64,000 nucleotides of DNA from NCBI GenBank assembly GCA_964407405.1, contig CAYOVH010000004.1, positions 1 through 64,000 on the forward strand, written 5' to 3'. A program made the position numbers and the translations under genes. Origin of the DNA: JASLCR01 sp964407405 (GTDB taxonomy: Bacteria > Patescibacteriota > Saccharimonadia > Saccharimonadales > Saccharimonadaceae). Below are positions 52,591 through 60,811 of the stretch, in pieces. Each line of letters starts with the position of its first letter. Position 1 is the stretch's first letter. The notes beneath the pieces were generated by a model, which worked only from the letters and a program-made list of their open reading frames with translations, was not told the origin of the DNA and searched no databases.

Positions 52591-54200
52591 CAGAAGTAAA
52601 GAAGGATGTCATCTATATCGATGTCGAAGACGATATCACCGATATTGTTGGCAAAGTAAAAGCATCCAAAGAAAAGGTTGTTGCCTTGGTACCACCCAAG
52701 CGTGTTGGTGTGTTGCAATCCGCTGTCAATTTGCGGCTTTTGCATCGTGCAGCTAAGCAGGGTGGAAAACGGCTAGCATTGGTGACGAGTAATCAGTCTT
52801 TGGTGGCGCTTGCCACAGCAGCGTCGATTCCGGTTGCAAAAAATCTCCAGAGTGCACCGGAGCTTGCCGAGGTTCCTGCGCTGGCAATCGATGATGGCGA
52901 CGACATTATTGACGGAAATGATCTACCGGTTGGCGACCACGCAGCAACGGCAAAGGTACCAGATAAAGACGCAAGGGCTGAGGCAATGGCTACAGCCCTT
53001 GCCGAGCCACCAAAAACCGGTGCCGAACCCGTCAAGCCAAAGGCTAGGAAATCAGGGCCAAAAGTACCGAATTTCAATACATTTCGTAAACGTTTAGTAT
53101 TGATCATCGGCGGAGTGATCTTGCTCATTGGCTTCCTGATCTGGGCAATCTTTGTTGCTCCGCGAGCAACGGTTGTTATTAGCGCAAAAACCTCCAGTGA
53201 GTCGGTCAATCAAGAAGTAACGCTCAGTACAACTGCTTCCACGGATATCAAAGCCAACACGATTCGTGCACTATCTCAATCCAAACAAGATGACAAAACG
53301 GTTGATTTTACTCCGACCGGCAAGAAAGATGCTGGCAGCAAGGCGACCGGAACAGTACGATTCTCTACGAATCAGATCAGTAACCTCGGCATGACTATTC
53401 CAGCGGGTACGAGACTGCAAACGGCGGGCGGCCTTGTCTTTACCACTGATACGAGTGTAACTATTACTACCAGTAACTACCAGGGCGCTGACACTGGCGT
53501 GACTGCAGCCAAGAACGGTTCGGAGTACAACGCTGCCTCAGGGAGTCTGAGTGGCGCCCCAGACGGCATCTCGGTCTCGCTACTTGATGCTACATCTGGT
53601 GGTGTGACAAAGATGGTGACTGTGGTGACGGCAGCTGACATTGAGAAAGCGAAACAGCAGATCACCAAAGATAGTTCAGGTGACATCGTCACAGACCTCA
53701 AGGGCCAATTTGACAGCAATGCAATTCCACTTGATGATAGCTTTACAGTTGAGTATTCAAATGCGACCTCTTCACCATCTGTTGATCAGGAAGGCACCAG
53801 CGCCAAGCTGACCATACACGCCACATATATTCTCTATGGAGTAGCTAAGTCAGAGCTGTCGCATTTCCTCGATGCTTATCTGCAGAAGGTGATCAGCGAT
53901 GCATCAGCTCAGCATATCTACAAGAATGGTAGCGATAGGGCTAATTTCCAGGATGTAGCAAAGGCAAAAAATGGTGCAAGGGCTACACTCATTGCCACTG
54001 CTCAGATCGGGCCGAAGATTGATGATAGCAAGGTCAAAGAGCAGGCAAAAGGCAAGAAGTTTGGTGAGATTCAGTCATCGCTCCAATCAATCCAAGGTGT
54101 TGATAGTGTTGATGTCAAATTTTTCCCATTCTGGGTAAATACTGTACCGGGCGACCCTTCGCGTATTACTGTTGAATTTAAAATCGATGAGTCAAAATAA
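52587..54200 (+). CDS. Single-TM protein with N-terminal Rossmann-like and C-terminal extracytoplasmic region
   Basis: 537 aa. The N-terminal domain (VIYIDVEDDITDIVGKVK, then VNLRLLHRAAKQGGKRLALV) resembles a conserved Patescibacteria module. One membrane helix follows at about 170-193. A large beta-rich domain comes next (ATGTVRFSTNQ, IPAGTRLQTAGGLVFTT) with similarity to baseplate-J-like folds. It overlaps the PilM/FtsA-like gene by 4 bp, suggesting a membrane partner of that ATPase. No confident name. Confidence 0.65.
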   Translation: MTEVKKDVIYIDVEDDITDIVGKVKASKEKVVALVPPKRVGVLQSAVNLRLLHRAAKQGGKRLALVTSNQSLVALATAASIPVAKNLQSAPELAEVPALAIDDGDDIIDGNDLPVGDHAATAKVPDKDARAEAMATALAEPPKTGAEPVKPKARKSGPKVPNFNTFRKRLVLIIGGVILLIGFLIWAIFVAPRATVVISAKTSSESVNQEVTLSTTASTDIKANTIRALSQSKQDDKTVDFTPTGKKDAGSKATGTVRFSTNQISNLGMTIPAGTRLQTAGGLVFTTDTSVTITTSNYQGADTGVTAAKNGSEYNAASGSLSGAPDGISVSLLDATSGGVTKMVTVVTAADIEKAKQQITKDSSGDIVTDLKGQFDSNAIPLDDSFTVEYSNATSSPSVDQEGTSAKLTIHATYILYGVAKSELSHFLDAYLQKVISDASAQHIYKNGSDRANFQDVAKAKNGARATLIATAQIGPKIDDSKVKEQAKGKKFGEIQSSLQSIQGVDSVDVKFFPFWVNTVPGDPSRITVEFKIDESK

Positions 54201-54594
54201 GCAGTATCTCGCCCTCGATATTGGCGAAAAACGGATTGGCGTCGCATTGGCTGATAGCCAAGTGCGGATTCCGATCGCTATTGAGACAATTGCTATGAAT
54301 GACGAGACGTTTCGTGCTGATATTGCTAGGCTTGTCACCGCGCACGACATTGATACGATAGTCATCGGCTACCCGCGCAACCAATCCGGTGAGGCTACAG
54401 CGCAGACGGCATATGTGGAGGCAAAAGCTGCCGAGCTTAAAGACATTGATGCCAAGGTAGAATTTCAAGATGAGTCGTTGACAAGTGTGATTGCCCAGCA
54501 GCGTCTCGACGCCAAAGCCGGGGCGTACCAAAAAGAGGCGATTGATGCCGAAGCTGCAGCGATCATCCTCGAAGATTACTTGGAGGGACACTAG
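54187..54594 (+). CDS. ruvX: YqgF/RuvX family Holliday-junction resolvase-like nuclease
   Basis: 135 aa from ATG 54187 (overlap of 14 bp with the gene before). RNase H-like fold: LALDIGEKRIGVALAD, IVIGYPRNQSGE, VEFQDESLTSVIAQ and the final Asp in EAIDAEAAAIILEDYL. Family members process 16S rRNA 5' ends and may resolve junctions. mltG follows after 2 bp, a common gene pair. Confidence 0.92.
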   Translation: MSQNKQYLALDIGEKRIGVALADSQVRIPIAIETIAMNDETFRADIARLVTAHDIDTIVIGYPRNQSGEATAQTAYVEAKAAELKDIDAKVEFQDESLTSVIAQQRLDAKAGAYQKEAIDAEAAAIILEDYLEGH

Positions 54595-54596
54595 AT

Positions 54597-55769
54597 ATGG
54601 ATAGCAACGAAGTGCACAATCAACATCACCAAACCACACCCAAGCCGCCTGCCCCAGAGCAAAAAAGTTCCTTGCCAGAGGACCCGGCATCGGTAGAGCT
54701 TTTGCCGATTGGCGATCCACCGCCACTCATGCTCATGGGCAAGCGCCGACCATGGAAATTGATTGCCGGTATTCTCGGCGGCATCGTTTTAGTCATTCTT
54801 CTCAGCATTAGCGCGTGTTTTGCCTGGTATCAGATGCAGCAACAACCTGTCTCGGATTCGAGCCAACGAACTCGTTTGGTTATCAGAGAAGGCATGGGAC
54901 CACATGATATAGCGGTTCTTCTGAAACAGTACAAATTGATTCGTAGCACAGCCGGATTTGACTGGTATACCAAGATCAACAATAATGCCAATAAACTGCA
55001 AGCAGGGGTATATAGTCTATCGCCAAATATGTCTTTGTCTGAAATTGTTGCTAGTCTTGTGAGAGGAAAGACAGATTCAATGACTATTACATTTCTGCCC
55101 GGAGCTACACTCGCGGACAATATAGCTGTACTGCGCGAGGCTGGATATACGGCACAAGACATCGAGACGGGCCTAGCGGGTGCCAGCCGATACAAGACAG
55201 CGCTATTTGGCGGCAAGCCGGCTACGGCTGATCTCGAAGGGTATATATATGGTGAAACCTATCAGTTTTCGGCCAACACGGGAGTTCAAGCAATAATAGA
55301 ACGAACTCTCGATGAATTTATGAAAGTAGTAGCACGAAATAATCTCAAGGAAGCGTTTAGTAGCCATGGTCTGACATTGTTTGAGGGCATTACTCTCGCT
55401 TCGATCATTCAACGTGAGATGTCCTCGCATACCGGTGATATGCCACAAGTTGCGCAGGTCTTTTATCTTCGTCTCAAAAAAGATATGCCGCTTGGCAGCG
55501 ATGTCACCTACGAATATGCCGCCAAGAAACTCGGCGTGGCCGCAACGCCTGATCTGAAATCTCCATATAACACACGTATCCATGGTGGTTTGCCGCCAGG
55601 TCCGATTGCTACTCCCGGACTTGATGCGCTACTGGCGGTAGCTCGTCCGGCAAGCGGTGACTATTTGTATTTTTTGAGCGGTGATGACGGCAAGACATAT
55701 TTTGCAAAGACCAATACTGAGCACGAAGCAAACATCAAAAACTACTGCAAAAAGATGTGCGCACTCTAA
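54597..55769 (+). CDS. mltG: Endolytic murein transglycosylase MltG (YceG)
   Basis: 390 aa. A Pro-rich cytoplasmic N-terminus, one membrane helix at about 60-80, a LysM-like subdomain, and the catalytic domain with LEGYIYGETYQF, catalytic Glu in LASIIQREMSSH and YNTRIHGGLPPGPIATPG. It cuts nascent glycan strands and sets their length. Confidence 0.93.
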   Translation: MDSNEVHNQHHQTTPKPPAPEQKSSLPEDPASVELLPIGDPPPLMLMGKRRPWKLIAGILGGIVLVILLSISACFAWYQMQQQPVSDSSQRTRLVIREGMGPHDIAVLLKQYKLIRSTAGFDWYTKINNNANKLQAGVYSLSPNMSLSEIVASLVRGKTDSMTITFLPGATLADNIAVLREAGYTAQDIETGLAGASRYKTALFGGKPATADLEGYIYGETYQFSANTGVQAIIERTLDEFMKVVARNNLKEAFSSHGLTLFEGITLASIIQREMSSHTGDMPQVAQVFYLRLKKDMPLGSDVTYEYAAKKLGVAATPDLKSPYNTRIHGGLPPGPIATPGLDALLAVARPASGDYLYFLSGDDGKTYFAKTNTEHEANIKNYCKKMCAL

Positions 55770-55791
55770 AATATAGCTATTAAAAAATCTA

Positions 55792-56067
55792 TTGACACAT
55801 TTTGCAAGCGTTGCTACAATGGACATCAGCACACTTTCGAGCCATCAGCTTACAGATCATATTGTAGCCTGTAGTTCTAAAGATGAGCCTACCTTTCACA
55901 GTCGTACGGACGCCAAATAACATCCTTTAGAAACAATAGTAACTAATATATGGTCGATGAGCGTTCCTTTCCTGCGAGAAGAAAGACTGTCAAAGGTAAA
56001 CGCCCCTTAGGGAGTAATCCCCAGCGGCAGGAGAAAAGAAATTCGTACTCAAGAACTATCTGGCGCT
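55792..56067 (+). promoter_or_regulatory. Strong promoter and ~240-nt structured leader of the LysM-CHAP gene
   Basis: TTGACA (55792-55797), 17 nt, TGcTACAAT (hexamer 55815-55820). The leader has a closing stem TCCTGC (55970-55975)/GCAGGA (56027-56032) around smaller stems such as CCCCTTAGGG and GGGAGTAATCCC. The size, and the cell-wall hydrolase downstream, invite comparison with the c-di-AMP (ydaO) riboswitch, but I could not find that class's conserved core, so no class is assigned. Confidence 0.5.
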
Positions 56068-57204
56068 ATGGCGTCAACTAGTGCCCTAAAAGCCCCTGTG
56101 CTTACGAAACACAAACACTCCCGAAAGCAGAAGTCTTCTTTTTCGATTGCCAAAGTCTCTGGTTATACAGCCGCCTTTTTGGTACTTGTCGGTGTCATAG
56201 CCGCCGGATATCAGAAACCACAATCAGCCAATCAGCTAAACCAGGCTGCTTCAGTGCCAAGTACGGCTCTGGTTGCTCAGCCAGGTGATGATCAGGCTCC
56301 ATCTGTTGATGAGGTGATTGCAACCGATGTGGCTGCCAGCTTGACCGAACAGGCAAATTTACCAATTGCATCGACCGTTGCCAATCAGGCAGTCTCACTA
56401 GCGGTCAAGAGCGACCTTGCTCAAACAAATGATACCGTGATCTCTAAACCACAGATTGTCCAGTCAATCTCTGGAAGCCGGACAGTCCAGACGTACACTG
56501 TCAAAAAAGGCGATTCACTTGTCGAGGTCGCCAAGCAGTTTGGCGTCTCTGAAGACACTATCCGCTGGGCAAACAATCTCGATAGCGATGCCTTGAGAAA
56601 AGGTCAAAAACTGACGATCTTGCCTATTGACGGTGTGATGTATACTGCTCAGTCTGACGATGATGTTGAACAGCTGGCGAAACGCTTCAAGACAACACCT
56701 GAGCAGATTATTGCTTATAACGATCTCGAGTTGACAGATAAGCCGAAAGCTGGCCAAAAACTTATCATTCCAAACGGTGAGAAAGTAGAAAGCAGTACCG
56801 CAAGCCTCAACAATGCTATCTCTCAGACAAATGCTGGTCAAAAAGCACTGATTAGTGCAACGATGGCGAGGGCTTCGGCAGGCAATCGCTACGCACCTGG
56901 TAATTGCACCTGGTATGCCTATGAGCGCCGTGAGCAGCTCGGCCGCCCTGTTGGAAGCTTCTGGGGTAATGCCAATACTTGGGCTGTCAACGCCCGTGCT
57001 GCCGGCTATACAGTGAATAGTACGCCAGTTCCAGGAGCAGTACTCGTGACGACTTCAGGGTTCTATGGACACGTAGCAATTGTTGAGAAAGTCAACAAAA
57101 ATGGCAGCTTGACACTGAGCGAGATGAATTACGCAGGTTTCAACGTGGTTAGTAGTCGTACAATCCCGGCTGGCCAGGTCAAGATGTATCAGTATATTCA
57201 TTAA
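56068..57204 (+). CDS. Secreted LysM-CHAP peptidoglycan hydrolase
   Basis: 378 aa. N-terminal basic region and membrane/signal helix (about 32-50), a Ser/Ala-rich linker, two LysM domains (about 142-187, YTVKKGDSLVEVAKQFGV; and 192-237), and a CHAP amidase domain (about 265-378) with catalytic Cys in NCTWYAYERR and His in YGHVAIVEKV. Expected to bind and cleave peptidoglycan peptides. Confidence 0.92.
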   Translation: MASTSALKAPVLTKHKHSRKQKSSFSIAKVSGYTAAFLVLVGVIAAGYQKPQSANQLNQAASVPSTALVAQPGDDQAPSVDEVIATDVAASLTEQANLPIASTVANQAVSLAVKSDLAQTNDTVISKPQIVQSISGSRTVQTYTVKKGDSLVEVAKQFGVSEDTIRWANNLDSDALRKGQKLTILPIDGVMYTAQSDDDVEQLAKRFKTTPEQIIAYNDLELTDKPKAGQKLIIPNGEKVESSTASLNNAISQTNAGQKALISATMARASAGNRYAPGNCTWYAYERREQLGRPVGSFWGNANTWAVNARAAGYTVNSTPVPGAVLVTTSGFYGHVAIVEKVNKNGSLTLSEMNYAGFNVVSSRTIPAGQVKMYQYIH

Positions 57205-57211
57205 GGATCAA

Positions 57212-57240
57212 GGGAGGATTGGATCCTCCCTTTTTGTTTT
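57212..57240 (+). terminator. Intrinsic terminator after the LysM-CHAP gene
   Basis: GGGAGGAT (57212-57219), loop TGG, ATCCTCCC (57223-57230), then TTTTTGTTTTT. Confidence 0.9.
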
Positions 57241-57324
57241 TGAGTAAATCCTAGAACAAAATTGCCACTCGCCAGAGCTCGGCTAGCGAGCCTGTGCGGG
57301 TCTATCTGTTATAATTGAGTAAAT

Positions 57325-58617
57325 ATGTTTGTTGATACAGCGAAAGTGTTTATTCAGGCGGGCAAAGGCGGCGATGGAGTCGTCAGTTTTCGTCATGAGA
57401 TATACATCGACAAAGGTGGACCTGATGGCGGCGACGGCGGCAAAGGCGGCAATGTCATTTTTGAAGCAACCAAAGACCTCAATACACTGGTAGATTTTCG
57501 CTACAAGCCAGAGTTAAAGGCAAAGCCAGGCATGTCCGGAGCCAAGCAAAACAAGCGTGGTCGTAGCGGCGAGGATCTCATCGTAAAAGTCCCGATGGGG
57601 ACGTTAGTGAAGCGAGATGGCAGGGCGATTGCCGATCTGACCCGAGACGGTCAGCAAGAGGTGATAGCTCGCGGCGGGTCTGGCGGGTTTGGCAATGCTC
57701 ATTTCAAAAGCTCGACGCGCCAAGCACCAAAGATAGCCGAGCTCGGCGAGCAGGGCGACACGTTTGAGGCAGAGCTTGAGCTAAAACTCCTCGCCGATGT
57801 TGGGCTGGTTGGGTTCCCTAACGCCGGCAAGTCAACATTTCTATCAGTTGTATCAAATGCCCGTCCAGATATTGCTGACTATGCCTTTACGACTCTGACG
57901 CCAAATCTCGGTGTGGCCGATATTGACAATAGCAGCATCCTCATTGCTGATATTCCGGGACTCATCGAAGGAGCGAGTGCTGGCAAAGGTCTGGGTGACG
58001 CCTTCCTGCGCCATATTGAGCGAACATCGGTGCTGCTTCACATGATTGATGTGTATAGCGATGATATTGCCACTGCGTATAAGACCATCAGGCTTGAGTT
58101 GGCGAGCTATAGCCCAGAGCTGCTGGAACGACCGGAGATTATTGCACTGACAAAAACCGAAGGTTTTGATGAAGAATTGATTGCGATGCAAAAAGAAGCC
58201 CTCAAAGGCGTGACAAAGTCTTCAATCTACACGATTTCGTCGCAGACGCACGCCGGACTGCAAGAGGTTCTCAGGGCGCTCGCAAAAGAGATTGACGTCG
58301 TCAAGGCTGCGCGAGCTGCAGAAGGCGAGTCGGATGAAGTTGATGACGGTCTGCCGGTGATTCGTCTCAGTGGCGAGGCGGCAGAAAAAGCCTGGCTCGT
58401 ATCCAAAGAGGAGGCATCATTTGTTATCACCGGCCGCAAGATCGAAAAATTTGCAGCGCGGACAAACTTTGATCAGTATCAGGGGGTTAACCGCCTGCGT
58501 GACATCATGAGAAAAATGGGTATTACCCATGAACTAATGCGCCAGGGCGCGACCGGGGAATCGGTCATCCGTATTGGTGCAGCAGAGTTTACACTACTAG
58601 AACAAAGAGATCAGTGA
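57325..58617 (+). CDS. obgE: GTPase ObgE/CgtA
   Basis: 430 aa. Glycine-rich Obg fold at 1-155 (GGDGGKGGNVIFEATK), G domain with G1 GFPNAGKST, switch FTTLTPNLGV, G3 DIPGLIEGA and NKxD-like TKTE, then the C-terminal OCT domain. Acts in 50S ribosome maturation. TATAAT (57310-57315) is nine nt before the ATG. The stop overlaps the start of the reverse transcriptase gene. Confidence 0.95.
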   Translation: MFVDTAKVFIQAGKGGDGVVSFRHEIYIDKGGPDGGDGGKGGNVIFEATKDLNTLVDFRYKPELKAKPGMSGAKQNKRGRSGEDLIVKVPMGTLVKRDGRAIADLTRDGQQEVIARGGSGGFGNAHFKSSTRQAPKIAELGEQGDTFEAELELKLLADVGLVGFPNAGKSTFLSVVSNARPDIADYAFTTLTPNLGVADIDNSSILIADIPGLIEGASAGKGLGDAFLRHIERTSVLLHMIDVYSDDIATAYKTIRLELASYSPELLERPEIIALTKTEGFDEELIAMQKEALKGVTKSSIYTISSQTHAGLQEVLRALAKEIDVVKAARAAEGESDEVDDGLPVIRLSGEAAEKAWLVSKEEASFVITGRKIEKFAARTNFDQYQGVNRLRDIMRKMGITHELMRQGATGESVIRIGAAEFTLLEQRDQ

Positions 58618-59576
58618 CGTACGAGGAGCTGTACGGTGCTTGGCGCGCGTTTCGTCGCGGCAAGAAGCATTCTTCGGCTATCGATACGTTTGCGTACAGT
58701 CTCGAGCAAGAGTTGGCGCAGCTTGCCCATGAGGTAGCGACACGGTCGTATCGTCATGGCGGGTATCAAAAGGTGATGGTTCGCGAAAAGAAACGTCGCG
58801 ATCTGGCAGTCGCGAGCGTGCGAGACCGGGTCATCCATCGATATGTGCATGATAGGTTGGTAGACTGCTATGATGCATCATTTGATCCTGACGTCTGGTC
58901 ATGTCGGAGAGGGAAGGGGCTGTACGGAGCGTTAGCACGGACTCAAGTATTGCTTGCCCGCTATCCATATGCTTTTGTGTGGCGAGCCGATATCCATAAG
59001 TTTTTTGATCATGTGGATCATGCTCGGTTGGAGCGGGCCGTGGAGCGAAAGCTTGAGCCTAGCAGCGAGCTTGCATGGCTCTGCAGGCAGATCATTGAGA
59101 GCTACACCACTACATCAATAGACCTTGCTAGTCGCGCCATTGGTATCCCAATCGGCAATCTCACCAGTCAGGTATTCGCGAATATTTACCTCAATGAATT
59201 CGACCGCTTTGTCCGTCATACGCTAAAGCCTCTTGGTTATCTACGCTATGGCGACGATTTCATTGTGATCGCAAGCAACCGTCAGGACGCGCGGCAATTT
59301 TGCACAAATGCACAGGAATTTCTGGCACGCGAGTTGGGGTTGCGGCTTCATGCGCGCAACAATGTGATCGTGCCGACTACCAGTGGCTTGCATTTTTTGG
59401 GCCATGTCGTGACAGATACATATATCGTAGTCGATCGCTACACATCGCGCGCTGCACTACAAAAAGTATATCCTGGCAACGCTTCGAGCTACGCCTCGCT
59501 AAAGTTGGCAAAGTACGTCAGACGGGAGCTGTATTGGTGGCTTCTCGACCAGCTTGAAGAGGCAGTAGGGATGTAG
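58614..59576 (+). CDS. Reverse transcriptase of a diversity-generating retroelement
   Basis: 320 aa from GTG 58614, overlapping the obgE stop (GTGA). RT motifs: Asp126 in ADIHKFFDHVDH (motif A), GIPIGNLTSQVFANIYLNEFD (motif B, the DGR-type 'GNLTSQ'), YGDD at 212-215 (motif C), and LHFLGHVV. In DGRs this enzyme copies a template-repeat RNA with errors at adenines. The assignment rests on motif B plus the VR/TR pair and Avd-like gene downstream. Codon use matches the chromosome, unlike the GC-rich target gene. Confidence 0.95.
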   Translation: MTYEELYGAWRAFRRGKKHSSAIDTFAYSLEQELAQLAHEVATRSYRHGGYQKVMVREKKRRDLAVASVRDRVIHRYVHDRLVDCYDASFDPDVWSCRRGKGLYGALARTQVLLARYPYAFVWRADIHKFFDHVDHARLERAVERKLEPSSELAWLCRQIIESYTTTSIDLASRAIGIPIGNLTSQVFANIYLNEFDRFVRHTLKPLGYLRYGDDFIVIASNRQDARQFCTNAQEFLARELGLRLHARNNVIVPTTSGLHFLGHVVTDTYIVVDRYTSRAALQKVYPGNASSYASLKLAKYVRRELYWWLLDQLEEAVGM

Positions 59577-59579
59577 GTA

Positions 59580-59637
59580 TTGCGTTTTTATATAAATTAT
59601 GCTATAATTCATGCTATGAAGAGCCATCCGAGCTCTT
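59580..59637 (+). promoter_or_regulatory. Promoter and leader hairpin of the DGR target gene
   Basis: TTGCGT (59580-59585), 17 nt, TGcTATAAT (hexamer 59603-59608). A 6-bp hairpin, AAGAGC (59619-59624)/GCTCTT (59632-59637), follows in the leader. The ATTATGCTA segment also occurs in the promoter of the GC-rich gene at 26790. Confidence 0.55.
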
Positions 59638-59679
59638 TTGTACATGTAGGTTTCAGATGAAAGAAAGGAGGTGGTGGCT

Positions 59680-60459
59680 GTGGCCATCACCGGACTTACC
59701 GTGCCCATCGAGGCATCTGCTGCACCGCCGCGTTCCAACGTGGACGAGGCAGTTGACGTCACCATCGAGTTGTTCAGGCAGCTCGGTGTCATCAACGACG
59801 AGCAGTCGTTGCGTGAGTCGCTTACCGGCGACTACCAGCGTCTGACCGAGCTCGGCAACGGACGGCTCTATGTGGAGCTGCCCGCCACTGTCACGTTCGG
59901 TCGGCTGGTCGACCTGGCGAACAAACTGGCCCAGAGGGCCGGCTACGACGCGGTCTACCGGTGGGAGAACTTCTGGGTACCCGGCACCGAGAAGGAGAGC
60001 GTGAGCGAGGACGAGCTGAACGGCTCGGCTGAGGGCTACACCGCTCGTATCGCGCTTTTCGCAGAGGAGGAGTCGGGCTACGACCCGCTTCTCCACTTCA
60101 CGAGCGCATCGTTCGACCGCAAGTACGCGGACGAGGGAGAGGTTACGCAGCTCGACTTGATCGAGAAGATGCAGGCCGACTTCGCCGGTCGTCAGTCCGG
60201 AGCCTCGCTCCGTGCGTGCGACCATCGAGACTTTCTCGTCTGGTACATCATGGACTTGCTCCGTGGTGTCAAGCCGAGCGAGATCGTGCTGGCCCAGGGC
60301 TTCATGCGGGTGCCGGTCCTCGGTCGCCGTTCCGTGGGCGGCGGCTCGTGCGTCGGCGACGTGGACTCGGGCGACGGGGAGGCGAGGCTCGACGGGTCGG
60401 ACGGCGACGGCGGCGGCGACGTTGGCGTCGGGGTCTCGGCGGGGTTTCTGGAGGCTTAG
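59680..60459 (+). CDS. DGR target protein carrying the variable repeat
   Basis: 259 aa from GTG 59680, eight nt after AGGAGG (59666-59671); GTGs at 59671 and 59674 are too close. No signal peptide or membrane helix is seen. The body (to about 215) has no recognised fold. Residues 216-255 are encoded by the variable repeat and are rich in Gly, Asp and Ser. The pattern GDVDSGDGEARLDGSDG is typical of C-type-lectin-like variable regions, where Asn codons in the template become Asp, Gly or Ser. The gene is strongly GC-rich, unlike the RT and avd genes, so target and catalytic parts may have different origins. Confidence 0.85.
   Translation: MAITGLTVPIEASAAPPRSNVDEAVDVTIELFRQLGVINDEQSLRESLTGDYQRLTELGNGRLYVELPATVTFGRLVDLANKLAQRAGYDAVYRWENFWVPGTEKESVSEDELNGSAEGYTARIALFAEEESGYDPLLHFTSASFDRKYADEGEVTQLDLIEKMQADFAGRQSGASLRACDHRDFLVWYIMDLLRGVKPSEIVLAQGFMRVPVLGRRSVGGGSCVGDVDSGDGEARLDGSDGDGGGDVGVGVSAGFLEA
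60326..60444 (+). repeat. DGR variable repeat (VR)
   Basis: 119 bp at the 3' end of the target gene, aligned without gaps to the template repeat 360 bp downstream. It differs at 24 positions, every one an adenine in the template: 20 to G, 3 to T and 1 to C. All 86 non-adenine positions are identical. The changes fall in 19 codons and every one alters the amino acid. The GC-rich 3' part (60423-60438, identical in both) is the likely initiation-of-mutagenic-homing region. Confidence 0.97.
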
Positions 60460-60467
60460 GCCTCTGG
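60448..60467 (+). other. Hairpin just past the variable repeat
   Basis: GAGGC (60451-60455), loop TTAG, GCCTC (60460-60464), with three further pairs, two of them G-T. It starts 4-7 bp after the VR end, includes the target stop codon in the loop, and is absent after the template repeat. In the Bordetella phage DGR a hairpin in this place marks the target site for homing. Confidence 0.65.
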
Positions 60468-60493
60468 CCTTTTCCTTTCTTTTTCCCTACAAT

Positions 60494-60555
60494 GGGGCAC
60501 AGTTTGGCTAGCAGCAATGCTGACCAGGCTGTGCCCCTTTCGCCTTTTTGAAAGA
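60494..60555 (+). terminator. 9-bp hairpin and T runs after the DGR target gene
   Basis: GGGGCACAG (60494-60502) and CTGTGCCCC (60529-60537) enclose a loop with an inner AGCA/TGCT stem. TTTCGCCTTTTT follows. It may end the target mRNA and separate it from the template-repeat RNA. Confidence 0.65.
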
Positions 60556-60685
60556 AGCGCACCGAGCCTTGTCGGGTCTACTGCCAAACAGAAAAAGTAG
60601 AGTTACTTTACCCCGCGTGCGTCCGCCGTAAAACGACCGCGACTCATCACGTTTGCGAATGTGGTGGATGATGAAACGGCTGGAG

Positions 60686-60804
60686 AACAAACCGTGGACG
60701 GCGACTCGTACGTCGGCAACGTGAACTCGAACGACGGGAAGGCGAAGCTCGACAGGTCGAACGGCAACGGCAACGACGACAATGGCGTCGGGGTCTCGAC
60801 GAGG
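60686..60804 (+). repeat. DGR template repeat (TR)
   Basis: Non-coding, same orientation as the VR. It contains 33 adenines, many in AAC and GAC triplets in the target reading frame, so mutation would change Asn and Asp codons most. It ends 7 bp before the stop of the convergent avd gene. The 225 bp between the target stop and the TR hold the terminator hairpin and an AAAGTA/TTACTTT stem near 60595, but no ORF. Confidence 0.97.
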
Positions 60805-60811
60805 GAAGTAA

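Noticed and set aside
60216..60562. Other-frame ORFs rich in Arg across the DGR variable repeat
   Set aside because: They arise from high GC. The frame ending at 60459 matches the target gene and gives sensible Asn/Asp codons in the template.
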